Below are positions 44,886 through 55,938 of a DNA stretch of 64,000 nucleotides, one piece after another. The position numbers and the translations under genes were made by a program. The DNA is taken from positions 29,329,034-29,393,033 of the forward strand of contig CM058231.1 in assembly GCA_030180135.1 (NCBI GenBank), written 5' to 3'. How positions within the stretch are numbered: position 1 is the stretch's first letter; each line of letters starts with the position of its first letter. The stretch comes from Orychophragmus violaceus. Its lineage: Eukaryota > Streptophyta > Magnoliopsida > Brassicales > Brassicaceae. The notes under the pieces are model-generated. The model was not told where the DNA came from, did not search any database, and saw only the letters and a program-made list of their open reading frames with translations.

Positions 44886-44941
<56 letters not shown>
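44886..44941. repeat. (CT)n microsatellite in the 5' leader of the serine-rich gene
   Basis: About 26 CT units (GA on the coding strand) lie within 10 bases of the chosen start codon. Such GA repeats are common in plant 5' leaders. This one would be read as an Arg-Glu repeat if the upstream ATG at 44968 were used. Confidence 0.95.
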
Positions 44942-44942
<1 letters not shown>

Positions 44943-46420
44943 ATCTGCCTTCTTCTGGTTTCATTCAAGAGCCAATGCCCGGGAAAAGAATAAAGAGACC
45001 CTGATGATTTGAAAAGAGAGTTAAAAGAATGCAGAATGAAGAAGATTTTGAAGTCAAAGTATAGAGGAAGAGAAATGAAGATTCTCAGGTCAAAAATGGC
45101 AGCTACAACTTTTCTTTTGTAGATATTGTCTTAAGAAGAGAAGAATAATGAGACAATAGGAGATGGAAGGATTAATCAGCTGTTGTGTTACCCTATTGGG
45201 TTTTGAGTGAGTTTTTTTTCACAATAAAAGAAAAAGAAAAGAGATGAAAACCTAAAGAAAAGAAAGATAAAGGATTACTAAAGATTTAAATTAAATAAAA
45301 AAAGAATGTCGAGATTTTGATTGATCCAATATAAAAAGCAACCCATTATTTTTTTGTCCTCGCTCGTATAAGATGCTTCAGTCGTAGCTGTGCAGTTTAT
45401 GCGACATAAACTATTGTTGATGTGTTCAGCATAATCCATATAAAACAAATGACATATTCAATCAAATTGTTAATAATGAGCGGAATCTAACCAACTTTCG
45501 TTGATTTGATTAACTGTTAATTTAAAATTGAAAATTATAGTTTTAAATCGTTTTGAGTTAAATTATATTTACATTTTGAAAAAATGTCCCACACCTATGC
45601 TGTACGTCGCACGAATACACTGAACGTTGATCACTTTGAGGTCCTCGAACAGCAAAACTATACAATAAAAATAAAAGATATTTCATTGTCCTTTTTAAAA
45701 TTTGTTTTTGTAAACAAGTGTTAAGTTTTTCGTCGGTACTACGTAGATTCAAATAAAAGATATTTCATTTTCCATTTTCCTATATATCACCAGGTGATTC
45801 CTTCTGTTTATCTTTTACCTTTTTGTTGGAAATGACATCTGATCATAGTGTCTGTATTTGAACCTACGTAGTACCACACTTATTCATAGCCGAGGGAATC
45901 ATTTGATTATACATTGTACATGATCATTGCCATATCACTATATAGTCTATATATCACATATTTTTATTGCATAGATTAATTATTTATGTTTTTTTTAACT
46001 AACTGTTCTCAGTTGGTAAAAATAGTATTTACACCAATTGAATAACCTATATTCTCAACATATTTAGAAAAATTTAAGAAATATTAGAAGTTCTTCATAA
46101 TTTCATCAAATTTATTCCATTAAAGGTGGACAAACTCGCATGGAGTACTCGAATTCATCTCACATCAACAATGTTCATATACTATATACCATCAAATTTA
46201 TAGCTAGACCGTTTTAGAAATTTTATTTTGTAGCAAAAAGATATATGTGAAGGGCAGTAATACTATCAACTTAGAAAAGACTAACCGCATTCTAAAAATA
46301 CAAATTCGCTAAGTGATCTAAAACATTTTGAATCTATGGTTTGAGATCTATTTTTTTCTTTCTAGCTATAAAGGTATACTTAATGATCTAGATCAATGAT
46401 ATGCTCAAAATTTTAATTTT
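44942..46420. other. Intergenic sequence; promoter side of the serine-rich gene and a MITE-like repeat
   Basis: The part next to the gene (44942-45340) should hold its promoter, but no element is convincing. Further on the sequence is AT-rich. An inverted repeat is described separately at 45735-45875. No gene is seen. Confidence 0.5.
45735..45875. repeat. Short inverted repeat, MITE-like
   Basis: GGTACTACGTAGATTCAAATA (45735-45755) returns in inverted form at 45855-45875 with one mismatch, about 100 bp apart. A second, direct repeat (AATAAAAGATATTTCATT) occurs at about 45664 and 45752. The arms and spacing suit a small non-autonomous DNA transposon, but no target duplication was defined. Confidence 0.45.
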
Positions 46421-46424
46421 CTAG

Positions 46425-46545
46425 AACTACACTGCAAGTGTACAGAATGCAATCGTAATATATAGGGATCAAATCCAAAGAGACTCGTTTCACGCAATAG
46501 ATTTAATATAATCGAATTAAGCTAAGCAAAATGGTTTTAAAGCAC
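46425..46545 (-). repeat. Old Athila-type LTR remnant
   Basis: The order ACTGCAAGTGTACAGAATGC - ATAGGGATCAAATCC - AAGAGACTCG follows the LTR end of element B (28483-28545) with many changes, so this is a degenerate piece of the same LTR type. Directly after it, CACTACAAGATATATGAG (from about 46551) resembles a CACTA terminus with TAGCAC subterminal words, but this second call is weak. Confidence 0.55.
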
Positions 46546-47099
46546 ACTACAAGATATATGAGAATTGATAGCACATAGGATAGCACGAATTTGCTAAGTG
46601 CTATTGTAAAGATTATGTTGGGGTGGAGTATTCTATTAGAGAATTAGTTCAACGCTACGACATATTTTCATCAAGCGGGAAATGAAAAATAAGATTTGGA
46701 GCCTAATTTCTCCTATGCATTTAAGCGGTAATAGATAGAGGGAAAATTTTGGTTTTGGCAGTAGTAATAATTTATTCTAAGTCTCTATCATTTAACACAA
46801 AAAAATCATCTTTCATTTCATGATGTTAAAGAAAAAAAAAATTCATCTTTCCTCACCCCTCTCTCGAGGAGCAGGAACCTCATATACCCTAATTTACTCC
46901 TAACCGGATCTCAACTTCTCCAATCTACTCTCTACCTTCCAACTCTCCAGACACTCCTTGCCCTCAGCCTCCTCCACCTCCTGTGTTTCCCAGACCTAAC
47001 TCACCCCGAAACCTTAATTTCTTCTTCATATTTTCTCTCACTCCTCTGCAAAACCTAGACGAAGGTCTCCGAAATTTACAATAGACTTGGGAGCGAAAA

Positions 47100-48125
47100 A
47101 GGTGTTTGGCGGATTCGCTGTACGGAACTGATTTAGGGTTCCCATGGAATTTCTCATGAGGTAAGCTCGAAAACGAATAGTAAACAATCAAATCATTGGA
47201 ATCGATTGATTTCAGCTTCGTTCTCTCTCTCTCGAGCATTGATTTTCCACTATCGTTGTTGAATTGCAGGTTTATGCGCTTACTGGTGGTTTTCTCCTCT
47301 TATGCCTTCAATTGATGTTTCCTAGTTGAAGTGTCGTCCTCCCGCAGATGAGAAGGTTAAAGACTTATTTTCTTATCTGATTTGTGAGTTTTATGATGAT
47401 TCTTGTTGAGTATAATGATTAATTTTAATATGTTCAGGTAGCTTGGAAATGGCGAATTACTTGAGTGGAGATGGTTGCGTCTTTAAACAGATTGTAAGGA
47501 TAGCCAAACCTGATGCTATTGCACATTCTGATGATTTTCCTGTCGTCGATGGTATGTTGGAGTGTTAGCTTTACATCCTCTTCAGTTTCTTCTTTGTCCT
47601 TGATGTTAGCATATAAATATGAAAACTGCACTTAAAAACTTGAAAGTTTCTCTAGTTTGACTCTTTCATTCAGTCTTTGAATATAATATTTTTAGTTATA
47701 TATCGGACAATTGATTGGCTTTTTTTTCAGGTTGGAGAAGTTGCAAAAATCACATGTAAGCCAAAATATGCTTATGGAAGTGGAGGATCTCCTCCCGACA
47801 TCCCACCAGAGTGTTAATGTTCCTCACTTGTTGCATCTCATTCAAGATCTGAGAGATTTTTGTTTTGAGTCTGACAATTTTTGGTAATTGCAGTGCAACT
47901 TTGATTTTCGAAGTGGAATTGGTTGCTTTTAGAGGAAAGGTGCTAATGTTGGAAGTGTTTCTGAGGACAGAGCCAAGCTAGAGTAAGCATTATAACACCA
48001 TCTGGACCTCACTAAATTTGCATTATATAAAAAAACTTTTGCTTATGTTTATGGTCTTATGATTGCAGAGATCTGAAGAAGTAGAGAGAGCTCGCTCGGG
48101 CTTCTAAAGAGGATGACCTACTTTA
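47100..48125 (+). pseudogene. FKBP20-1-like peptidyl-prolyl isomerase pseudogene
   Basis: Three or four exon pieces match plant FKBP20-1 (Arabidopsis At3g55520), a nuclear FK506-binding prolyl isomerase. Exon A (47449-47551) reads LSGDGCVFKQIVR and AKPDAIAHSDDFPVVD. Exon B (47731-47806) reads [16 protein letters not shown] and GSPPDIPP. Exon C (47894-47990) reads ATLIFEVELVAF and then, one frame over, GANVGSVSEDRAKLE. Exon D (48070-48120) reads DLKK-stop-RELARASKEDD. The splice sites of B and C still look good. The exons for the central FKBP core between PVVD and VGEVAK are missing, exon C has a frameshift, and exon D has CAG to TAG. An upstream 5' leader with intron (about 47100-47268) seems to be kept. 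It is non-functional as read. Confidence 0.75.
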
Positions 48126-49100
48126 TGCTATTTCCTACTGATTTTCTTGCCAACTGATAGGAGTGTGATCATCTTGAATCTTTGTTCCCACTTTTTGAAT
48201 CATATCGAAGCTAAGTACAACTCCCTTCAACTTTGTCACACAGGAAGGAGAAACAAAAGGATTCTGAAGCAGCTTCTACTCACGTATCTGATGAGCAAGG
48301 GTCTGCAAGAGAAAATGAGACAAAGAAGCAACAAGATTCACGGAGCAAAAGCTCGCAACAAGAAATGTCACGTGACAGCTCAAAGCTTTGTGGTGCATGT
48401 GCTATTTTTGTCTCCGCCGCCGTCATTCATGCTGGTACGTGCTCATAGTGGACAATATCCAAGAGTAAGATGACTCTTTTATGAAAACATTGATGATAGC
48501 TTCTGTAAAACAGATTTCTGTTTACATTTTTAAAAGTTGTTATTTATATATCAGTTGGTATATGTCTTGAGAGAGTTATTTATATATGTTTATTGGATTA
48601 GTAAAGAATGATTGTATCATATATGTTTGTATGAAATGATTGAAACTGAAAACTGTTGTATATGTTTGTATCAGGTTGTGGAACATGGACTTGGTCATCT
48701 TCCTTTCACAGAGAAATAGAACCATTCCAAAAGGTAATGTTTGTGTTATTGTGTCTCTTATCCAAACATATCGGAAACGTTCTCAAGTTTCCGTCTTTTA
48801 ATACTTAACAGGGTCAGCGTACACTGGAGTCGACTTCTGAAAGAAATTGTGTGGCCTCTCAATGGTCAAAAGGTATATACTACATTATTGTACTGTATTG
48901 TTTCTCTTCAGGAAAAGTGTATATGCTTTGTACTTTGTAGCTTCACGGAGAGATTAACGATGGTCGCCAAGTCCTGTTTTCTGAGCATATCTCTTGTTTC
49001 CTTGAAAATTCAGGTTTGTCTATTCTCTTTTTGAGAATTTTTTAGTTATACTTAATTTTCGTTTGTCAATAAGAAACAATGGTCCAAAAAATTCTCTTTC
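48126..49100 (+). other. Unidentified exon-like fragments
   Basis: Downstream of the FKBP pseudogene there are short open stretches bordered by plausible splice signals. One (about 48240-48435, after CACACAG) is a Lys/Gln/Ser-rich peptide with SSKLCGACAIFVSAAVIHAG. Others lie at about 48674-48735, 48812-48870 and 48940-49012. I could not assign a family, and no continuous gene can be built. They may be pieces of a second decayed gene or the remaining part of a transduplicated block. Confidence 0.35.
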
Positions 49101-49109
49101 AGGCTGATG

Positions 49110-50112
49110 AATTATGCAAAGAAGATTTCACAGACACTTTTCATTGTAGAATTTCTCCATCCATTTACCTTATAAAGCTGTCGCCTTGGTTCCTTTTCTC
49201 TGGACAGTTTCGTTTGAAATATCCTTCTGCTCCACATATCCAGCAAGTCAATCCTCCTTTTCTTTTGACTTTGGGTTCTGTTTTCCCTTATGTTTGTTCT
49301 TTCCTGAGTCCTTCCCATTACCCTTGCCTTTGTAGTTTGTATTTCCAGTATACAACACTTCACCTTGAGGTTTGTTTAGTTTTGCAGTTGATATCTCCAA
49401 TTGCTTAGATTTTAGTGAATTCATAACCTCATTAAGATTAAGAGTCTCTTTCCCATACCTCAAGGTATCACACTGATGTTCAAACTGCTTTGGAAGTGAA
49501 ATCAACAACAGAATAACCTGGTCTTCATCTGAGACTTCTACCATAACATTCCCTATGTTTGTTATGATCCTCAGAAATTCATCTATATTGTTCTCTACAT
49601 ACACCGCTTCATTCATCTTGAAGCCATATAGTTTCTGTTTCAGATACATCATATTAGGTAGTGATCTAGACATGTATTAAGAGTCTAGAATCTTCAACAT
49701 TCCTACTACCGTTTTTTCTTTGATGATCTTCCTCAGAATCTTATCAGTAACACTCAGGATAATGGTGCTACATACCTTCCTTTGCTTTTCAGCCAGAGAA
49801 TCATCGGTCTTCTTTGATGATTCCTTCTCCTAATCCTTGTTTTCTCCTTCATCCTTAACAGACGAAGTATCTTTTCCAAGTTATTCTTCTTGTATAAGTA
49901 TAGCATCAATCATACCTAGCAGATATAGGTTTGCAAGAAGCCTTTCCATCCATGTATTATAATCGATTACTCCATTGAACTTTTCCACCTCGATCTTTGC
50001 GGAAGTCATCGCGATGGAAACGATCAAATACCGATTTGAGAAAAGATCATGTTTGAGAGAGATCGATCGAAGACGAGCTTGGTGTCAGGTTACTCAACTT
50101 GGCTCTGATACC
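49110..50112 (-). pseudogene. Copia gag pseudogene of another lineage, with primer site
   Basis: On the minus strand a tRNA-iMet-type primer site (TGGTATCAGAGCC, 50112-50100) is followed by a gag frame from about 50005 (TSAKIEVEKFNGVIDYNTWM). It has in-frame stops near 49880, 49830 and 49678, then an open part at 49673-49248 (NMMYLKQKLYGFKMNE, LLLISLPKQFEHQCDTL, LNEVMNSLKSKQLE). A zinc knuckle CWICGAEGYFKRNC, one frame over at about 49232-49190, has Tyr in place of the zinc-binding His. Pol is missing: the element ends near 49110 against other sequence. It is not closely related to copia-1, -2 and -3, and no TCGATCGA pair is present. Confidence 0.85.
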
Positions 50113-50115
50113 ACT

Positions 50116-50689
50116 TGTTGTAAAATTTCTCTAATCGATCTCAGTGTAACAATCTTAACTCTGATTAACTTTTTTGAATAGATTTGTAAATGAGATGAAT
50201 CGAAAGAAAAAAATGCAAGAGACACGAGAGAACTTGTTATCCAATTCAGGCACAAATCATGCCCTACACCTGGCCGAGGATCGAGCTCAGAATTCACTAG
50301 AGAACATAGTACACACGACAGAGCCTCGCCGGAGTTAAACCGAGAACCTTTCTTTCACTCACCGGAAGAAAACCTCTCTCTCACTCCCCGAAGAAAACCT
50401 AATAGACTCTCTCACTCTAAATACAATCAAAGAACTCTCTCACCAACCCAAAACAGACTCTGTAACTGTCACTCACCCGCTCACCTGAATTTATCCTCAA
50501 ATCCGATAACGGATTCTCTATCGGACTAACAGACGGCAACGGTCTCCGAACTGACTGAGCTGACCGTTGACACAAACTGAATTGTTGAATCTTCAATACT
50601 CCGTCGTCTTGACTTAAGTAGCTTCACCACTTTGAAATCCAATAACTGGATCTAACTCCTCGGTTAAGCGCAATTCACAATCAAACCGA
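50116..50689 (-). repeat. 5' LTR of the gag-only copia element
   Basis: The primer site at 50100-50112 fixes the inner LTR end at about 50116 (minus strand ...TACAACA). The outer end is at or near 50691, where CACTACAAGAA of a CACTA element begins. LTR end and CACTA start share the bases CA, so the exact border is unclear. No second LTR copy is in the window. Confidence 0.65.
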
Positions 50690-53600
50690 CACTACAAGAA
50701 AACATCGTGTTACGACTGCACATTTAATCGCAGAATAGTCGTTAATCGACGTTTTACGACTAAATTATGACTAAATATGGTAGTTGTAAATCCATAGTCG
50801 CTAAATCACATAGTCGTATTAATAGTCGGCGAGTTACGACTATTTATACGACTAACATAGGTAATCGTAAAATATACTTAGCGTTGTCGGAAGATATATG
50901 GACTAATTTGCGACTACGATAGCGACAATTATGCAGCTATAGGAGGAGTCCAGATACGGCCGGAGAAATGTTGTCATCAAATATTTGTTAAACTAGGTGA
51001 TCACTGGGTGATTAATATGTGACTGTATAGTATAGTCAGAAAGTAGTCTTAAATATTAGCCACTATTTAGCGACTGGGTAACGACCATTTTATCTACTAT
51101 CCCGCGACTAATCTGAACATCCATATACGATTAGGGTAATGATCTTGCCACTATGTGGCGACTGTTATGTGACTGACTAGTATAGTCACGATTTAGTCGC
51201 AGACTATGGTGACGTTTTGACGACTCTACAGTGACACTTTTACGACTGTTTAATGAGTGATCTAACGACTATGTAGCGACTACGCGGGACATCCAAATAC
51301 CATTAATTGACGACTGTTATGTTTGGATGAAAATAAGAATTTGGTATTATTCCATTTGTCAAATTTACGATTTAGTAATTGGTGATACTTCAATTTGAAT
51401 GATACAAGAAATGTAAAAGAGATTTGCTTCAAGAAAACATTGTTAATTTTAATAGTTTCGTGTTGCATATATACACGAACTATTATCTACAAATGCAAAC
51501 TTTAATATTAAGGAGTTCGAAATCTTACACCAAAAAATTAGTTCGGTAGGGAGGGCGACAATTAACCTATGCAGCACATGGAGTTAAGTTGTACATGTTG
51601 GGGGACGACCGTCTGTGTTGGCTGCTGCACTATGAGTCTCAAGAAAGTCAAGAAAACGCGGATCACTTCCCGCATATACTTTTCTACCAAGGAAAGGTAC
51701 TTGATCTTTTCCTTCTGCTCATTCGCATCTCGAGCATGATCTGCTTCACGGGTAGCCTGCTCTTCGATTTCACGTTGAGCTTCCTTCAATTGCTCTTGCA
51801 TGGCCACAAACCCCGAAGAGTCTCTCGGCCGCTTGTGCTTGCCCCTCAAAAGAGATTATTTGAGGCTTCCAATTCCATAAGGATTTCCTCTTCTATTCGT
51901 CTCAGTGGCCTATCATAATTAAAGACAGTCCGCGAAACACAATTAAATAAAGAACATGACATGACTTTATAAATGTGAATTGTGAAAAATACTACTTTAC
52001 CTCAAGAAAGATGTTTTCATAATCATCTAGTGAGAGTTCTAGAGGTCTCGAAGCATCACCGTTCGAAACTTTCTGAAGTCTCTATATCGATCTCTGCCAA
52101 CTTCTCGTCCACGATCTTATTAAAAGTTGCAGATATTTTCTCTGCCTTCTGATCAACATACGTACCATCTGCCTTTGTATGTGTCTTGATGAATACCTCA
52201 CCAATATTAACCAGTCTTCCCCATTCCTCTTCCTGCAGTGATATAAAAGAAACAAGGATTATTACGGAAATTTCTAGTTGCAATGCTGTAACAAACATAA
52301 ATAACAGATATATAATAAATGTTTCTTGCCATTTTAAGCCTGATTTCTAGGTATGACTTGGGCCTTGAGAAATGGACGTGACGACCGAGACCTCCACAGT
52401 CAGACAAACGACAACTGGCATAGGTCTTACTTTTATCCTTTGCTTCTTCAGTCTCCCAATAGTCGGTCATCGTTTTACAGAGAGTCTCTCTGATCCAATT
52501 AGGTCGCTCTCGTTTAGTCCTTGCAGTGCTAACCATGTCCTTTAAGCGTCGTTGACAGATCTCCTCGAAATACTGTTGAATTGTCCTTGTTATCAAGGGA
52601 TCTCAATGGTGGGTTTTCTAGAAAACAGATAGAATAGCATAGCATTAGTGAAAACAACACATGCAAGGTATATATGAAAGGTATAGGAGAGAAAACTGTA
52701 CAGCGAACTCGAGGAAATATCTTTCTGCTTTATCACGAGGCACATGTGACCAGCTATAGTATGGTTTATCGAATTTGTTTGTAATTTTTTTTTGTAATCT
52801 TCTGAACCAATTTTGATCCTCTGTCACGAGTAAACCTGAAATATGTACAAGATTAACATCCTAACCATCAGAGACTCGAACTCATCAGATCATCATAACT
52901 CATAAGCAAACCAACAATCAGATTTGTAAACAAACTAGATGGTTTAAAAACACACAATTGCGAAAGGCATAAGACAAGAACAAAAAACCCATACAGAAAA
53001 TATCAACAGCTGAAGAAACAGTACATGACAATAGCTATACCATGTCGTGTTTGACATTGGTGCGTGAGAGAGTACGGTGGTAAATGTTTCCCTGTCTGGA
53101 ACCCGAAGCAGAGCATTCAGAGCCTGCAGTGTGTCCTCCTCGAGGTCCGGGAAAACCTGAAGAGATTCGTCGAGGAAGTTGTGACCTTCAGAAGATGGAT
53201 GACTCTGAGCCTGAGATTGGTAAACTGGCGAAGGTGGGGCGTCCTCAACAGGATTCTGGTTGTTCTGGACTTCTTCTGACACCGGTGAAGCTTCGACTTC
53301 AGGTTGATTAGTAGTCGAGTTCTGGAATAGTTGTCTTGGCGGTGGATAGTCCTGTACATGGGGTACTGACGCTGACGTTTGGGGGATAACTGGTTTTTTT
53401 AGAGGTTGAGTGGTCTGAGTTGGAGGAACAACGGGATTCGGGGTGAAGGTGGATTGTTTTGGCAGAGGGCTCGGTGTTTTTTTCACACCAATGGGTTTGG
53501 ACCCAACGGCTCTCTGAGTGACGTATCGAGTGGTTAGTATCTTACGAGCTCCTCCTCTCGTTCCCTTTTGAGGCATCGTATCACGGAGAGTTTCAGAGAA

Positions 53601-53700
53601 AAATTTGAGAGGGTCGATAGGGTATATGCAAAAATTAGCAATGAAACTGAGATCCTCGAATAAGAGATTCAAATAAAAGATGCCAGTTAGAGATTAGTCG
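50690..53700 (-). mobile_element. CACTA (En/Spm) element with Transposase_24 gene
   Basis: The left terminus CACTACAAGAAAAC starts at 50690 and is followed by about 600 bp dense in TACGACTA / TAGTCG words, a typical subterminal repeat region. A minus-strand multi-exon gene of the plant Transposase_24 type fills 53572 to 51562. No GTAGTG-type right terminus is found up to 54700, so the right end is probably lost. The family differs from the CACTA end at 43042, whose subterminal words are unrelated. Confidence 0.75.
51562..53572 (-). pseudogene. Transposase_24 (TnpA-like) gene of the CACTA element
   Basis: Exons on the minus strand are as follows. The first, about 53572-53036, is Pro/Gln-rich and starts MPQKGTRGGARK. 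The second, about 52838-52705, has LQKKITNKFDKPYYSWSHVP. The third, about 52620-52325, holds the core motif FEEICQRRLKDMVSTARTKR, then WIRETLCKTMTDYWETEEAK and GLGRHVHFSRPKSYLEI. The fourth, about 52234-52015, has RLVNIGEVFIKTHTKADGTY and ELSLDDYENIFLE. The last, about 51910-51562, is a coiled coil with MQEQLKEAQREIEEQATREA. Proteins of this type (Ptta/En/Spm, PF03004) are thought to bind CACTA subterminal repeats. An in-frame TAA near 51857 in the last exon suggests decay. The catalytic TnpD-type transposase is absent, so the element is not autonomous. Confidence 0.7.
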
Positions 53701-54118
53701 CTAGGGAGGAGGATCTGGAGAAAAATATGTGAGATGATTCGAAGGAGATTTTGGAGAAGGGGAAGAACAAAATAAAATCAGGGTTTATGTTTGCGGTAAA
53801 TGATGGTTTCTCGACACTTAGTCGAAATTTGTTGGGTTAGGACGGGTAACTGAAAAGTTTTGGGCTAAAACATTAGGTTTGGTTTCCCGGATTAATTACG
53901 CGAAATATTTTGAAAATTTCCTCACGAGTACTCGGTTGTGATGCTTAAGTAAATAATGCTTAAATAAATTGGTATTTTATATGTAACGTTGTAAAACTTT
54001 TGTGTTTATGTGTGTTTTATTATTATATATATAATTTATATAATCTTTATTATGTAATAGTACTGTGTATTGAATAATATAATTAATGTATGTTTTATAT
54101 GTGTTTGTGTGAAGAAAG
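53701..54118. other. Intergenic, 5' side of the CACTA gene
   Basis: The first 150 bp may be the leader or promoter of the CACTA gene (AGATTAGTCGCTAGG still looks like subterminal sequence). The rest is AT-rich with no gene. Confidence 0.4.
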
Positions 54119-54309
54119 ATATTAAATGTTCATCACAACCCTCTGCTTCTAAACCCTAAACCCAAAATACTAACCCTAAACCCTAAACCCTAAGTACTAA
54201 ACCCAAAACCTTAAACCCTAAATACTAAACCCTAAACCCAAAACCCCAAACTCTAAACCGTAGACGAAAGATAAGAAGACAAGCATAATATTAAATGTTC
54301 ATCACAACC
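54119..54309. repeat. Interstitial telomere-like tract between 22-bp direct repeats
   Basis: Degenerate plant telomere repeats (CCCTAAA and CCCAAAA, CCTAAGTACTAAA variants) fill about 54141-54262. The tract and about 25 bp of other sequence are flanked by ATATTAAATGTTCATCACAACC at 54119-54140 and again at 54288-54309, identical in both copies. This looks like insertion of telomeric DNA with duplication of the flank, as in break repair. Confidence 0.85.
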
Positions 54310-54681
54310 TTTGACGCGTCCATTTTTCCCATGTTTCAAAAATAGGTATGTGACTCGGTATAATTATTGTATATAAATAGATGACTAAGTTGAAATACTA
54401 AATAACATATATAGTTTAAGCCATTTGCAAAATAGATAAATCTCAAATACCTAAAAGGAAAAATACTTAGTTTTACCCATTAACACCTTGATCATGATGA
54501 ATGCTGTTAGTTGAGACTTAGTGATAAGACATATACATAATTAATACAGCTTATACAACCCAAAGGTTGCATTGTCTCCATAAATAAATTCTGGTGGTTG
54601 CTTCGAACTCTCAAATATTAAAAAGTTTAACTTATTTGTCAAAACAATTTTGCCTTCCATTTCTTCATTACCAAATTCGTA
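54310..54681. other. Intergenic, upstream of the first F-box-like gene
   Basis: AT-rich sequence without a gene. The last 40 bp resemble the upstream flank of the second F-box-like copy (CCAAATTCGTAATGGA and CTAAAATCGTAATGGA). Confidence 0.5.
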
Positions 54682-55316
54682 ATGGATTACCTTCCAAGTG
54701 ATGTGCTTTCAAAAATTCTTTTCGACGTCATTGATGGTGAACAAAGTTTATGATATTTCATAAGGGCGAAGACAACATGCATGGCCCTTCAAAGCGTCGG
54801 ACAAAGTCAAGATTTCTACAAGTCGATCGATTTATTCCACGGGTGTCTACAATCCGGAAACCCTTCATCTCTTGTACTCCGAGGTATGTGTTGTTTTATC
54901 TACAGCGACCGGACGGTTGAAGGAGAGGCAATGATCAAGAGATCGGCAGATAGCCGATGGGAAACAGGGATATACATGTACTCCATGCTCTTGCGTGTTT
55001 TTTATGGAGATGTAGTAGTGTTGAACAGTAGATATGTCATCAACCGTGAACTTGCCACTCGAATACGTATGAAGATACCTAGGAGGATATGCGTGTATGG
55101 CCAGAAACGCCTTATGCTCTGTTCTTTGAGAATGACGCGAGTGTAGATTTCAACGGGCTTTATAGTTACATGTGTGCTCCGATAAAAACTTGGAAGGGTT
55201 GGTGGGACTTTGGTTTCAAGGGTTCAACCATGTGCGATAGATGCTTTTGGACCATAGAGTCACAATTTTACTTCAGACTCCTTCTAAACAATTTCAGAAT
55301 TTGGCTTGTTAATTAG
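54682..55316 (+). pseudogene. F-box-like protein (At2g35280 type), copy 1
   Basis: The ORF starts MDYLPSDVLSKILFDVIDGE, an F-box-like N-terminus. It has a TGA at 54751-54753 where copy 2 has an arginine codon (CGA to TGA is likely), then continues open with MALQSVGQSQDFYKSIDLF, PSSLVLRGMCCFIYSD and EAMIKRSADS. A frameshift near 55085 moves the reading to the frame of ETPYALFFENDASVDFNGLY, MCDRCFWTIE and the stop at about 55316. The protein family is the small Brassicaceae F-box group named after Arabidopsis At2g35280, whose members may act as SCF substrate adaptors. The two lesions make this copy a pseudogene. It forms a tandem pair with copy 2. Confidence 0.72.
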
Positions 55317-55905
55317 GTTCTTGAATATCCTTCATATTCTGAATATTGTTTAGCGTTGGCTAGATTGTGTTAAACTACTATAAATATTATATGCTTTCTT
55401 CATTTATGGGCAATTACTCTTAATTCCTCAAAATTCATCCTTTTGTCAATTTATTAATTATTCCTCTCATATAGGGAAGAGGGAAAAATTAAGTGTAACT
55501 TACACAATTCCACTAAATTAAATTCAACTAATCTTATTCTATTTATTTCACTTGTGTGCTAATTAAATTCCACTAATCTTAAATTGAAAGGACATTTACC
55601 TATATTATTTTTCAACAATCAGTGTAAATAAAAACGTGTTTTTGTAATAAATCTCGAACTGCAATAAATAATTACATAACATTATATATCATTACCTAGC
55701 GAAATAGATTCATCATGTACATATATCTACTCCAGTCGAAGATCCACGCCAACATATGAATATTAATTAATAAATAACAGTAACATAAACACTATTTAAA
55801 TTTATGGAAAACCCAAAGGCTGGATCCGATCTATAAATAAACTATTGCGTATGCCTTTGAAACAATATCTATCTCAAATACTGTACAATATTTGTTAAAA
55901 TTCCT
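55317..55905. other. Intergenic between the two F-box-like copies
   Basis: AT-rich sequence with no gene or clear repeat. Confidence 0.5.
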
Positions 55906-55938
55906 TTGCGTATTTCCATCTTTCTTTCTAAAATCGTA

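Noticed and set aside
44087..44968. Longer form of the serine-rich protein starting at 44968 with an Arg-Glu repeat.
   Set aside because: The extra residues are translated microsatellite; the start at 44881 gives an N-terminus of family type.
46551..46830. A further CACTA element starting CACTACAAGA.
   Set aside because: Only ten bases of terminus and a few TAGCAC words support it; no second end or gene, so I kept it as a remark only.
50057..50068. Single TCGATCGA cores outside the Athila/copia-1-3 group (also about 41504 and 54826).
   Set aside because: They lack the second arm and the flanking TGCA/ACAC bases; one is within an F-box codon context. Chance is enough.
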